Source of the DNA: JBCBSS01 sp039819065
GTDB lineage: Bacteria; Bacteroidota; Bacteroidia; Cytophagales; Cyclobacteriaceae
Length of the DNA stretch: 64,000 nt
Assembly: GCA_039819065.1 (NCBI GenBank)
Contig: JBCBSS010000008.1
Span: forward strand, 1 to 64,000
Direction: 5' to 3'
Part shown: positions 1-8,376 of the stretch, piece by piece
Position numbering within the stretch: position 1 is the first letter of the stretch
Layout: every line of letters begins with the position of its first letter
Notes under the pieces: model-generated
Told to the model about the DNA's origin: nothing
The model's input: the letters and a program-made list of their open reading frames with translations, nothing else
Database searches by the model: none
Made by a program: the position numbers and the translations under genes

Positions 1-106
1 TCTAAAAGTTCGAAAACTCTAACCAAGATTAAAATCATATCAAATTGACTATTCATATAACCAAAAAGTCAAATTTTCCTTTAATATTGTAATAAAGCGA
101 ATCACA

Positions 107-367
107 TTGGTCAAATTCATCGCCAGAGAATTTTTATGGTTCATCATCAGCTTGGTGGCCGCCTACATGCTCAGCATGGTGCTGAAATGGGTTTACTATG
201 GCATTGATGGATGGGCGAATTATTACTTGGTGCAGGTAGAACTGCCCATTCTGACAGAACTTCCCAATTTTTATTTCTTCGTATTAACCCTCGTTGGATT
301 GTATATTGCACGTATCGCATTCAATGCTGTATTGACGGTCACTAAACCTCAGGAAGAAAAGAAGTAG
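107..367 (+). CDS. Small two-helix membrane protein, unknown function
   Basis: An 86-residue protein with two hydrophobic segments (about residues 9-29 and 55-77) and a charged KPQEEKK tail, as expected of a small inner-membrane protein. The frame opens at a TTG codon; no good ribosome-binding site is visible, so the start is uncertain. I recognise no family. It stands 240 bp upstream of the injection-system genes on the same strand, and nothing in the sequence ties it to them. Confidence 0.5.
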   Translation: MVKFIAREFLWFIISLVAAYMLSMVLKWVYYGIDGWANYYLVQVELPILTELPNFYFFVLTLVGLYIARIAFNAVLTVTKPQEEKK

Positions 368-609
368 ACTCCCCTTTCAGGAACCTGCACATTATCAGTC
401 AATTAAAACAATACTTTAAGGCAAGTCATGGAACTCACTGATTATCTGATATAAAAAAATTGTATTTTTCTTTTTATAATCAGCATTCATTCCTATTTTA
501 GAAATGCTTTGGATATAATACGATGGTTTGTTTGGCTCCGATTTTTGTGCAGTTCTAAAAATATCCAACTCCGCAATATTTTAAAACGATCCTTATCTGT
601 AAAATTTAG

Positions 610-1182
610 ATGCTTAAAGAAGTTGTCTCATTTATATCTGACGAACTGAATACGTTTATCAAAACGAGATTAGAATTAAATGAAGATAAAGTTGTAATTT
701 CTAACTTCATGAACCAAGACGGCACTTTGGCCTTGCAAGAAGAGAACAAAATAGTGGTCTCGATGATCAATCTCGAGCAAGAGACCGTGGTCAATACAGC
801 CAGTGTACGAGCACTCAATACGCAAGTAGCTTATGCCAATCCTCCTCTCTATCTGAATGTCTACCTGCTGTTCAGCGCCTTCTTTGGAGGTAGTAATTAT
901 ACAGAAGCGCTCAAGTTCCTGTCATTGGTGATCAGGTTCTTTCAAGGCAAGCACGCTTATGACCATCAGAACTCACCCGCTATGCCTGACAACATCGAAA
1001 AGCTAATATTCAAAATGGTAACGTTGGACTATCAGGAACTCAGCCACATGTGGGGAATGCTTGGGTCTAAGTACATGCCATCAGCCATTTATCAAATGCG
1101 CATGATCACCATTGACGATCAATTGATCACTGACACATTGCCAGCCGTAAGCGGCAGCGATACATCCGCAGAAAAGAGATAG
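610..1182 (+). CDS. DUF4255 protein, Pvc16/Afp16-like tail terminator (cap) of the eCIS
   Basis: This 190-residue protein has the pattern of the DUF4255 (Pvc16 N-terminal) family: an N-terminal helix ML(K)EVVSFISDELN, a central VVSMINLEQE strand, then PPLYLNVYLLFSA and a late ALKFLSLVIRFFQ helix. In Afp and PVC particles this protein caps the distal end of the tube and sheath and fixes tail length. In those systems the gene is usually last, after the ATPase; here it is first, directly before the 377-aa unknown and the sheath genes. The Ser/Thr-rich C-terminal tail (about residues 180-190) looks disordered. Family assignment is from memory of conserved motifs and rests also on the surrounding cluster. 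Confidence 0.85.
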   Translation: MLKEVVSFISDELNTFIKTRLELNEDKVVISNFMNQDGTLALQEENKIVVSMINLEQETVVNTASVRALNTQVAYANPPLYLNVYLLFSAFFGGSNYTEALKFLSLVIRFFQGKHAYDHQNSPAMPDNIEKLIFKMVTLDYQELSHMWGMLGSKYMPSAIYQMRMITIDDQLITDTLPAVSGSDTSAEKR

Positions 1183-1186
1183 CCTG

Positions 1187-2320
1187 ATGAGTACCACCAC
1201 ATTCAAGCCTGTATTCGACCTGCAAATCCATCATGATTATTATAGTAGTGGTCAATGTCCGGACTTGAATATCAGACCGGCTTATGACTCACTCCCTAAA
1301 ATAAAGAACCTGGACCTTCACTTTGCTTCAGGGGTATCGAACGCCATGCTTTTAGTCGATGCAGAGGTAGAAGAAGACAAGACGAAAGCGAGTGAGAAAT
1401 TGGGCGAATACTTTAAGCTGACCTTTTTCATCACCAACAAAAACCCTTATTTCTACAACTTCACCTCGCTACCGCTAGATAAGCCAGCACTCTACAATAC
1501 TGATTTCAGTGCGGCGCCGTTTGCCACACAGTCCGTTTACTATTTCTCAAACCTTCGTGGAGAGAACGGCAGCTTACATCAAGGTGAATTTGCGGGCAAA
1601 GAAGACTTGGTTTACATCAAACCTAAGACTTTCCAATGCACTTTCGATGAACCGGTGCTACCCTCTGAACTGACCATTGTAGACAAGGCCACGGAAGAGA
1701 CAATCAAGACACTGGAAGACGAAAGGAATGGTTCAGAAGCCAGAACACAGGTTATCGTCGATTTGGAAGCATATGAATGCGGCCTTTACTCACTAAAGAA
1801 GGGGGATACGGCAGTTTTTGATTTTTATGCTGTGAATTTGAACATGCAGGATCAGCTTTTTGGCATAATTGAAATTCACAACAACCCATCCATGCCGGAA
1901 GAATCGAAAATGGTGCAAAATGATCTTAGCTTAACCAATAAATCCTTCCAGATCAGTTTTGAAGCAAGGGCTACATACTGGCATTATATCCTCAATAACC
2001 GCAGTGGTAGAAAACTGGAAGACCCAGCAGTGATGAATGGCAAAGAAAGCCTTGGGTTTGAGCGAACTGATGCATCGACTGAGGATAATATGACGAGCTC
2101 GGGCAATGGTAGAACACCATCCGTTTTGAGCTTTCTTTCTAAGCAACCCATCAAACTTCGGGAAAAGTATAAAAGCATTTTACAGTTAAAACATGACCTG
2201 AACGGAGGTAATCAAGGCACCATCATTCTGCCTAACCTACCCAACGCAGGTGTCAAAGTAATCAAACCTCAAAGAGGTGAAAGTGAAAAAATTATCTCAG
2301 AAATAAATATTTACCTATAA
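1187..2320 (+). CDS. Unknown eCIS-associated protein (377 aa)
   Basis: It starts 4 bp after the cap gene and ends 18 bp before the first sheath gene, so it is almost certainly co-transcribed with structural genes. It has no signal peptide and no membrane segment. The first roughly 280 residues look like alternating beta-strands (for example VIVDLEAYECGLYSLKKGD), followed by a polar linker (about 285-310, rich in Ser, Asn and Asp) and a basic C-terminal segment around residues 315-377. I do not recognise the family. AlgoCIS-type particles are known to carry a cap adaptor and a tube plug absent from Afp/PVC; the position beside the cap gene makes a cap-adaptor role a reasonable guess. A cargo protein is a less likely alternative. 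Confidence 0.75.
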   Translation: MSTTTFKPVFDLQIHHDYYSSGQCPDLNIRPAYDSLPKIKNLDLHFASGVSNAMLLVDAEVEEDKTKASEKLGEYFKLTFFITNKNPYFYNFTSLPLDKPALYNTDFSAAPFATQSVYYFSNLRGENGSLHQGEFAGKEDLVYIKPKTFQCTFDEPVLPSELTIVDKATEETIKTLEDERNGSEARTQVIVDLEAYECGLYSLKKGDTAVFDFYAVNLNMQDQLFGIIEIHNNPSMPEESKMVQNDLSLTNKSFQISFEARATYWHYILNNRSGRKLEDPAVMNGKESLGFERTDASTEDNMTSSGNGRTPSVLSFLSKQPIKLREKYKSILQLKHDLNGGNQGTIILPNLPNAGVKVIKPQRGESEKIISEINIYL

Positions 2321-2338
2321 CGCAAAAAACTCTGAATT

Positions 2339-3895
2339 ATGGCTCAAATGAAAACCCCGGGCGTCTATATAGTTGAGAAGAACGCCTTCCCAAATTCGGT
2401 GGTCGAAGTGGAGACCGCTGTTCCGGCCTTCGTCGGATACACGGAGCATGCCGAAACGAATGGCAAAACACTGCTCAACGTTCCTACCAGGATTACTTCA
2501 TTAGCAGAATACCACAGCTATTTCGGTGGCGCCCCGACACCTGCGTTTTCATTTGCAACCACTGCTCCTGCTGCCGATGCTGATCCACAACCGGATTTCT
2601 CTTTTAAGTATAAAGAGGCAGACTATTTCTTCAGCCAGACCAGCCAGAAGTACAGACTTTACTATAGCCTTCGTTTATTCTTCCAAAACGGCGGTGGCCC
2701 CTGCTATATCGTTTCGGTAGGTGATTACGACGCTGAAATCACTAAGGGCATGTTGGCTGGTACGGATTCTGATAAACCAGGTACAGGTATAGAAAAGCTG
2801 GTAAAGGAAATGGAGCCCACCATGGTTGTCATTCCTGATGCCGTTAGCTTGAGTTATGGAGACTGCAAAGACGTGCAAACGGCTATGATCAAGCATTGCG
2901 GTAAAATGACGAGCCGGGTAGCCGTACTTGACGTACACGATGGTTTCAAGGCCAGAACATTCGGAAAGACCGATGACGTAGTCACCAATTTCAGAAGCGC
3001 CGTAGGTAATCAATCACTCAAATATGCAGCCGCTTACTATCCATGGCTGAACACGAGCATTGTCAGAGAAAATGAATTGGGCATTGGCAATTTCGATAAA
3101 AGTGTGGCCGATGCACTTAAAACCATGCTCAAAGATGAACTGAGTATAGCCGATGCCGAAGACGAGACACCCGAGAAAGAGCTTTCCGATAAAATCGATA
3201 AGATCGGCGCCGATACTGATGGATTGACTGGTGAAGAGGCTGAAGAATTAAACAAAACACTACTCGCACTGAGCGTAGGTTATACCACTTTCATTGAAAA
3301 AATAAATGAATACCTCAACCTGATGCCACCTGCGGCGGCTATGGCTGGTATTTACACGATGGTTGACAACGCTCGCGGTGTTTGGAAAGCACCAGCCAAT
3401 GTAGCGCTTAATTCCGTGGTTTCACCTGCCGTCAACATCACTCACGACCAGCAGGAGATGCTCAACGTTGACCTCAACGGTAAGTCCATCAATGCAATCC
3501 GGTCATTCATCGGAGAAGGTGTATTGGTTTGGGGTGCTAGAACGCTAGACGGCAACAGCCAGGACTGGCGATATATCAACGTGCGTCGTACCATGATCAT
3601 GCTAGAACAATCCATTAAGGCTGCAGGCAAGGCTTTCGTTTTCGAGCCAAACGATGCCCAAACCTGGACGACAGTCAAAAGTATGATCGAGAACTTCCTC
3701 AACACCCAATGGAAGAAAGGAGCCTTGGTAGGTGCAGTTCCAGCCGACGCTTTCTCCGTCCAGGTGGGATTAGGACAAACCATGACCGGCAATGACATTC
3801 TGGATGGCATCATGAGAGTAACCGTATTGGTAGCCATATCCAGACCAGCCGAGTTTATCGAGATCACTTTCCAGCAACAAATGCAGAAATCATAA
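2339..3895 (+). CDS. Contractile tail sheath protein, copy 1
   Basis: A 518-residue phage-tail-sheath family protein (Pvc2-4/Afp2-4, T4 gp18 fold). The N-terminus MAQMKTPGVYIVEKNAFPNS is the usual sheath start (the strand that links neighbouring subunits), followed by VPAFVGYTE. Conserved later blocks include KLFFQNGG-type and GPCYIVSVG segments, MEPTMVVIPDA, the YPWLNTS block, PPAAAMAGIYT, RGVWKAPAN and the C-terminal domain with VWGARTLDGNS, YINVRRTMIMLEQSI and the final RPAEFIEITFQQQM strand. The sheath contracts to drive the inner tube into the target. Compared with the second sheath, the termini and the C-terminal third are nearly identical while residues about 75-330 differ. Confidence 0.95.
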   Translation: MAQMKTPGVYIVEKNAFPNSVVEVETAVPAFVGYTEHAETNGKTLLNVPTRITSLAEYHSYFGGAPTPAFSFATTAPAADADPQPDFSFKYKEADYFFSQTSQKYRLYYSLRLFFQNGGGPCYIVSVGDYDAEITKGMLAGTDSDKPGTGIEKLVKEMEPTMVVIPDAVSLSYGDCKDVQTAMIKHCGKMTSRVAVLDVHDGFKARTFGKTDDVVTNFRSAVGNQSLKYAAAYYPWLNTSIVRENELGIGNFDKSVADALKTMLKDELSIADAEDETPEKELSDKIDKIGADTDGLTGEEAEELNKTLLALSVGYTTFIEKINEYLNLMPPAAAMAGIYTMVDNARGVWKAPANVALNSVVSPAVNITHDQQEMLNVDLNGKSINAIRSFIGEGVLVWGARTLDGNSQDWRYINVRRTMIMLEQSIKAAGKAFVFEPNDAQTWTTVKSMIENFLNTQWKKGALVGAVPADAFSVQVGLGQTMTGNDILDGIMRVTVLVAISRPAEFIEITFQQQMQKS

Positions 3896-3950
3896 TCATT
3901 CTTATACATCGAAATCAAAACATTTTAATAACCCTAAATAGTAAAAAATC

Positions 3951-4409
3951 ATGGCAGATGACGGATCAGCACAATCGACCAGTATATGGCCCATGCCGAA
4001 ATTCCACTTCCAGGTAAAGTGGGACTCTGAAGTAATGTCTTTTCAGGAGGTATCGGGCCTTGATACAGAAGCACAACCGATAGAATACAGACATGGTGAC
4101 AGCCCACAATTCTCGAACATCAAAATGCCGGGATTGCAGAAAACAGGTAACGTAACCATGAAGAAGGGTGTATTTAAATCTGACAATAAGTTCTGGGATT
4201 GGTATTCTCAGATCAAGATGAACACCATCAAAAGAATACCGGTTACGATCAGCCTTCTAGACGAAGGTGGTGCACCTACTATGGTGTGGAAGCTCGCCAA
4301 TGCATGGCCATCGAAGATCACTGCTACAGACATGAAGTCCGATGGTAATGAAGTAGCTATCGAAACGATAGAAATTGTCCATGAGGGTGTGACGATAGAA
4401 AATAGCTAG
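3951..4409 (+). CDS. Tail tube protein, copy 1 (gp19/Hcp-like)
   Basis: A 152-residue T4 gp19-type tube protein (Pvc1/Afp1 class). Recognisable blocks are FHFQVKWD, MSFQEVSGLDTEAQPIEYR, the TGNVTMKKGVF strand, FWDWYSQIK and the C-terminal VAIETIEIVHEG strand that closes the beta-barrel. Hexameric rings of such proteins stack to make the inner tube. By direct comparison it differs from the second tube protein at about 14 of 152 positions, so the two are recent duplicates. It lies between the two sheath genes. Confidence 0.95.
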   Translation: MADDGSAQSTSIWPMPKFHFQVKWDSEVMSFQEVSGLDTEAQPIEYRHGDSPQFSNIKMPGLQKTGNVTMKKGVFKSDNKFWDWYSQIKMNTIKRIPVTISLLDEGGAPTMVWKLANAWPSKITATDMKSDGNEVAIETIEIVHEGVTIENS

Positions 4410-4443
4410 TGCTAAATGATCCAGAACATTTAAAATGTAAAAT

Positions 4444-6033
4444 ATGTCACAGATGAAAACCCCAGGCGTTTACGTCGTCGAGAAGAACGCCTTTCCCAAT
4501 TCTGTCGTCGAGATAGAAACTGCCGTACCCGCCTTCATAGGATACACGGAAGAAGCTGACAATCGGGGTAAATCCCTGCTCAACATTCCCACCAAAGTAA
4601 CCTCCCTGGTAGAATACCATAGATTCTTTGGCGGTGCACCACAGCCAAAGTTCAGCATCACTGAAATAACAGATGACACGCCAGCAGATATTACCGTGAA
4701 AGCGGACGATGGTACGGCCAAAAAATACGCTGTCGCTCAGGTAAGTGGTAAATATAAGCTCTACAACAGCATCAAACTCTTCTACCAGAATGGTGGCGGC
4801 CCGGCCTACATTGTATCCGTAGGTAAATATGCGGTCGACGATGCTAGCAAAGAAGATGTGATCAATGCTGAAGATTTACAAGGAGATGATGGTGCTTTTA
4901 CCGGCATGCAATCATTGTTGAAGGAGATGGAGCCCACCATGGTGGTTATACCCGATGCCATGAACTTGAAAGACACAGAAGCTGCTGCGCTTCAACAAGC
5001 TATGGTAAACCACTGCGGAGAAAAGATGCGCAACCGCATCGCCATCCTTGATATTTACGATGGGTATAAAGATCAGGATGACCCGGCGGGAGATCCCGTT
5101 GCTGCATTCCGTAACATAGGATTGAATTTTCCTGATTTTGCCACCGCTTACTACCCATGGCTGAACACTTCCATTGTTCAGGACAACGAAATCAGCTTTG
5201 AAAACCTGGCCGATGTGGCGCCATTGCAAGATATTTTGAAAGCTGAATTAGGCGTGGCAGGTGATTTAACCGCTCCCGCTGACGATGCTACTCCTGCTGA
5301 GAAAAAGGCTTATAATGCTAAAAAGGCAATACAAGACCTGATCGGTACCATAGCACTTGACATGGAGGAAAAGGAAGGTGCGACCTTGAGCAATACGCTC
5401 ATGTCATTGAGCACCAAGTACCGCGAAATCCATAAGAAGATCAAGGATGACGTCAACCTGTTGCCACCTAGTGGCGCTATGGCAGGTGTTTATACCTTAG
5501 TCGATAACAGCCGTGGCGTATGGAAGGCGCCGGCCAATGTATCTTTGAATTCTGTGGTCTCTCCTACTGTCAATATCTCCCATGATGAGCAGCAAGACCT
5601 CAACGTTGACCTGAACGGTAAGTCTATCAATGCCATTAGGTTCTTCCTTGGCGAAGGCATATTGGTTTGGGGAGCCAGAACTTTGGATGGTAATAGCCAG
5701 GATTGGCGCTATATCAATGTACGCCGTACCATGATCATGCTGGAGCAATCGATCAAAGCAGCTGCCAAAGCATTCGTGTTTGAGCCAAATGACGCTCAAA
5801 CCTGGACGACGGTGAAAAGTATGATCGAGAACTTCCTGACCGGTCAATGGAAAAAAGGTGCATTGGTAGGTGCGGTACCAACAGACGCGTTCGTAGTACA
5901 AGTCGGTTTGGGCCAGACCATGACTGCCAACGACATTCTGGACGGCATTATGAGAGTCACTGTATTGGTAGCGATTTCGAGACCAGCTGAATTTATCGAG
6001 ATTACTTTCCAACAGCAGATGCAAAAATCTTAA
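4444..6033 (+). CDS. Contractile tail sheath protein, copy 2
   Basis: A 529-residue sheath paralogue of the gene at 2339. It begins MSQMKTPGVYVVEKNAFPNS and shares the MEPTMVVIPDA, YPWLNTSIV, RGVWKAPANVSLNSVVSP and C-terminal VLVAISRPAEFIEITFQQ blocks. The middle of the protein (about residues 75-335), which in sheath proteins forms the surface-exposed insertion domain, is distinct from copy 1. Several sheath paralogues per cluster are normal in Afp and PVC (three each). A 374-bp repeat-bearing spacer follows before tube copy 2, unlike the 55-bp gap after sheath copy 1. Confidence 0.95.
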   Translation: MSQMKTPGVYVVEKNAFPNSVVEIETAVPAFIGYTEEADNRGKSLLNIPTKVTSLVEYHRFFGGAPQPKFSITEITDDTPADITVKADDGTAKKYAVAQVSGKYKLYNSIKLFYQNGGGPAYIVSVGKYAVDDASKEDVINAEDLQGDDGAFTGMQSLLKEMEPTMVVIPDAMNLKDTEAAALQQAMVNHCGEKMRNRIAILDIYDGYKDQDDPAGDPVAAFRNIGLNFPDFATAYYPWLNTSIVQDNEISFENLADVAPLQDILKAELGVAGDLTAPADDATPAEKKAYNAKKAIQDLIGTIALDMEEKEGATLSNTLMSLSTKYREIHKKIKDDVNLLPPSGAMAGVYTLVDNSRGVWKAPANVSLNSVVSPTVNISHDEQQDLNVDLNGKSINAIRFFLGEGILVWGARTLDGNSQDWRYINVRRTMIMLEQSIKAAAKAFVFEPNDAQTWTTVKSMIENFLTGQWKKGALVGAVPTDAFVVQVGLGQTMTANDILDGIMRVTVLVAISRPAEFIEITFQQQMQKS

Positions 6034-6407
6034 GAATCATGCTAATGCTCTAGAAAAGGACTGAACTTAGTTGTTTCTAAACTGTCTCGAATGATTGTCA
6101 TCCTGACGTTAAGAGAAATCTATCTCTATTCAGAAGGAGATATATTTCTCGGCCTTGGATCGGGAGGAATACAAGGGGGTAAGACCAGGCTGGTTTAACC
6201 GAACAAAACCGTGCGTGAGATGCGCACGGTGGTGAGAATGTTTCTCGGCCTTAAATCAGGAGAGTTGAAGGTTTATCAAAAGCTCTTTCAAATGTCATTT
6301 CGACGATAGGAGAAATCTTACTCGAAATGACCGCTCTGAATGGCTTTTGAGATAAACTATATCTTTTTTAGCGCTTTAAGTTGTAAACCAGAACTAGCAA
6401 CAAGATT
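6034..6407. repeat. Spacer with palindromic repeats between sheath 2 and tube 2
   Basis: No gene is visible. The stretch holds a perfect 8-bp stem hairpin at 6208-6230 (ACCGTGCG with CGCACGGT, 7-nt loop). It also holds a short copy of the TGTCATTTCGA...TCGAAATGAC repeat at about 6293-6332, and two diverged AGAAATCTATCT-type pieces between about 6085 and 6160. The same repeat family is found at 10335, 16798, 41413 and 60080. The tube gene downstream may be read through this spacer or have its own promoter; no clear promoter was seen. Confidence 0.7.
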
Positions 6408-6866
6408 ATGGCAGACGACGGATCGGCACAATCAACCAGTATATGGCCATTACCCAAGTTTCATTTTCAAGTAAAATGGGACTCGGAAGTAATGTCCTTT
6501 CAGGAAGTATCGGGTTTGGATACCGAAGCTCAACCCATTGAATATCGACATGGAGATAGCCCCGGTTTTTCTACCATCATGATGCCCGGACTCATTAAAA
6601 CCGGCAATGTCAGTATGAAAAAAGGCGTGTTCAAATCTGATAACAAATTCTGGGATTGGTACGCACAGATCAAGATGAATACGATCAAACGTATCCCTGT
6701 CACGATCAGCCTTTTGGATGAAGGAGGTGCACCGACTATGGTTTGGAAGCTAACCAATGCCTGGCCTACGAAAATCAGTGCTACAGACATGAAATCAGAC
6801 GGTAATGAAGTGGCCATAGAAACACTTGAAGTATCACACGAAGGTTTGACCATAGAAAATAGTTAA
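6408..6866 (+). CDS. Tail tube protein, copy 2 (gp19/Hcp-like)
   Basis: A 152-residue near-duplicate of the tube protein at 3951 (about 91% identical by eye). It has the same FHFQVKWDSEVMSFQEVSG start, FWDWYAQIK block and VAIETLEVSHEG C-terminal strand. The differences are scattered and mostly conservative, so both copies are probably functional tube subunits. The stop codon TAA overlaps the next ATG by one base (TAATG), so translation of the third tube-like protein is likely coupled. Confidence 0.95.
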   Translation: MADDGSAQSTSIWPLPKFHFQVKWDSEVMSFQEVSGLDTEAQPIEYRHGDSPGFSTIMMPGLIKTGNVSMKKGVFKSDNKFWDWYAQIKMNTIKRIPVTISLLDEGGAPTMVWKLTNAWPTKISATDMKSDGNEVAIETLEVSHEGLTIENS

Positions 6867-7345
6867 TGGGGTTCTTATCCAACTTACTACCCAGTGATTA
6901 CCCGCCCTCTGCCTTCTATTTCAAGGTAGTGTTCAGCGTTACCGGTGCCGGTGGTATGGTAGATACGAGCTTCAAAGAAGTTTCCGGCATCACCAGTAAA
7001 ATGGAAACAGACGGCTATCATGAAGGAGGTGAAAACCGCTTTGAGCATGCATTACCCAAAGTAGTAAAGACAGAAAACTTAATACTCAAACGAGGTATTG
7101 CACCTCTTTCCTCACCATTAGTAGTCTGGTGCAAGAGTATTATTGAAAGCAGCTTCATGGTGCCCATAACCCCTCAACCCATGATGGTCTACCTGATGGA
7201 TGAAAACAAAATACCCTTAAGAGCGTGGTCTTTTTCCAACGCCTTTCCAGTATCATGGGAGGTAGAAAGCTTCGATTCTATGAAGAATGAAGTAGCCATT
7301 GAAAAGATAGAATTAAGTTATACATACTCGAACAGGCTTATGTAA
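6866..7345 (+). CDS. Third gp19-family protein, Pvc5/Afp5-like tube initiator
   Basis: A 159-residue gp19-fold protein more distant from the two main tube proteins. It shows AFYFKVVFSVTG, SFKEVSGITSKMETD, VKTENLILKRGI and VEVAIEKIEL-type strands, but has a longer middle loop. In Afp and PVC clusters a third gp19 homologue (Afp5/Pvc5) forms the ring that joins tube to baseplate spike, and the position before the baseplate genes fits. It is translationally coupled to tube copy 2. Confidence 0.85.
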   Translation: MGFLSNLLPSDYPPSAFYFKVVFSVTGAGGMVDTSFKEVSGITSKMETDGYHEGGENRFEHALPKVVKTENLILKRGIAPLSSPLVVWCKSIIESSFMVPITPQPMMVYLMDENKIPLRAWSFSNAFPVSWEVESFDSMKNEVAIEKIELSYTYSNRLM

Positions 7346-7364
7346 AAATACGAAAACAGTTATA

Positions 7365-7484
7365 CCTACTTTGTCATCTTCTCCATAAGCCCCTGTTGTG
7401 TGTTATCACCAACAGGTTTCAGGTTATAAAATTGCTGGTGATAACACACAGCAATGGCAGCAGATTTTAACCGGACAAAGTAGG
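7365..7484. repeat. Nested inverted repeat (two-level stem) inside the eCIS operon
   Basis: The outer arms CCTACTTTGTC (7365-7375) and GACAAAGTAGG (7474-7484) are exact inverse complements. Inside them, TGTGTGTTATCACCA (7397-7411) pairs exactly with TGGTGATAACACACA (7436-7450), and two more pairs extend this stem outward. The inner loop is 24 nt. The element fills most of the gap between the third tube-like gene and the DUF5908 gene. It separates the abundant sheath/tube genes from the low-copy baseplate genes. A role in mRNA processing or partial termination is inference; a small non-autonomous mobile element is the alternative. Confidence 0.8.
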
Positions 7485-7528
7485 ATTAATAAATACAAAG
7501 AACCAAAACCAGTAAATCTTTAGAAGCT

Positions 7529-7693
7529 ATGCCACTGGAAATCAAAGAATTGATCATAAAGACAACGGTAGAAGAAGGCACCGGCAAAAGCCAAAGCCTG
7601 AGTGCCGATCAAATAGAATCATTGAAAAGAGAGATCATTCAAACGTGCCTCGAAGAGGTGAAAGAAAGTTTGACCATAAAACTGGAGAGATAA
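7529..7693 (+). CDS. DUF5908 family mini-protein of the eCIS
   Basis: A 54-residue protein starting at ATG 7529 with MPLEIKELIIKTTVEE and ending VKESLTIKLER. The MP(L/I)EI(K/R)EL opening is typical of the DUF5908 family, which recurs next to the LysM/VgrG genes of Bacteroidota injection systems. Its function is not known to me. It ends one base before the next gene (TAA G ATG), so the two are surely co-translated. It could be a chaperone or a small baseplate part. Confidence 0.85.
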   Translation: MPLEIKELIIKTTVEEGTGKSQSLSADQIESLKREIIQTCLEEVKESLTIKLER

Positions 7694-7694
7694 G

Positions 7695-8375
7695 ATGCAG
7701 GGAGCATTGATCAGTGCCTCATTAGAAAAACTCAAGATAACCGCCTTTAAGGATGAAACCTTCAAAGACGAGAAGAAGAGCTTTGAAGTAAAACTCAACC
7801 CTACCGAATACTCCAGGAACTTCCAGATCAAATACAACGACGACGAGGCGCAAGGTGACAGTGCCCGATCCCCAAAATTCAATTCCTACGATTGCGAGGA
7901 AATGAGCTTCAAGTTCATGCTGGACAGCACCGGAGCAGTTAACCCATTGAGTTATGAGCCTGTGGTAGACCAAATCAAAAACCTGACGGAAACGGTCTAC
8001 AATTACGACGGCAGCGAACACGAACCCAGTTATGTCGAGATACTATGGGGGACGCTGATATTCAGAGGCCGGCTAAGCAAAATGTCGGTAAAATATCCAC
8101 TCTTTAAACCGTCTGGGGAACCCATTCGGGCTGAAGTGGACATATCATTTAAGAGCTTTATCGATAACAAAGAGAAAGCCGCCGCCGCGTCGAATAGTTC
8201 GCCAGACCTGACCCATGTTGTGACTATCAAAGAAGGAGACACACTGCCTTTGTTATGCTTCAGTATATATAAAGATAGCGGCTACTACCTGCAGGTGGCC
8301 GAGGCCAATGGCTTGAAGAACTTCAGAGCGCTTGAACCCGGAGATAAGATATTCTTTCCACCCTTAGTCGATTAA
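7695..8375 (+). CDS. LysM-containing baseplate protein, Pvc7/Afp7-like (gp53-type)
   Basis: 226 residues. The first roughly 165 residues match the CIS_spike/baseplate pattern: FEVKLNPTEYSRNFQIKY, then FKFMLDSTG and VEILWGTLIFRGRLSKM. The C-terminus (about 175-226) is a LysM domain with HVVTIKEGDTLPLLCFSIYK, YYLQVAEANGL and LEPGDKIFFPP. In contractile tails this protein sits between the inner baseplate and the tube-initiator ring. It ends 1 bp before the VgrG-like gene. Confidence 0.9.
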   Translation: MQGALISASLEKLKITAFKDETFKDEKKSFEVKLNPTEYSRNFQIKYNDDEAQGDSARSPKFNSYDCEEMSFKFMLDSTGAVNPLSYEPVVDQIKNLTETVYNYDGSEHEPSYVEILWGTLIFRGRLSKMSVKYPLFKPSGEPIRAEVDISFKSFIDNKEKAAAASNSSPDLTHVVTIKEGDTLPLLCFSIYKDSGYYLQVAEANGLKNFRALEPGDKIFFPPLVD

Positions 8376-8376
8376 T

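Noticed and set aside
2675..3013. 112-codon minus-strand frame inside sheath gene 1
   Set aside because: Shadow of a well-supported gene; no start signal or family likeness. The same applies to other long antisense frames in the sheath, spike and permease genes.
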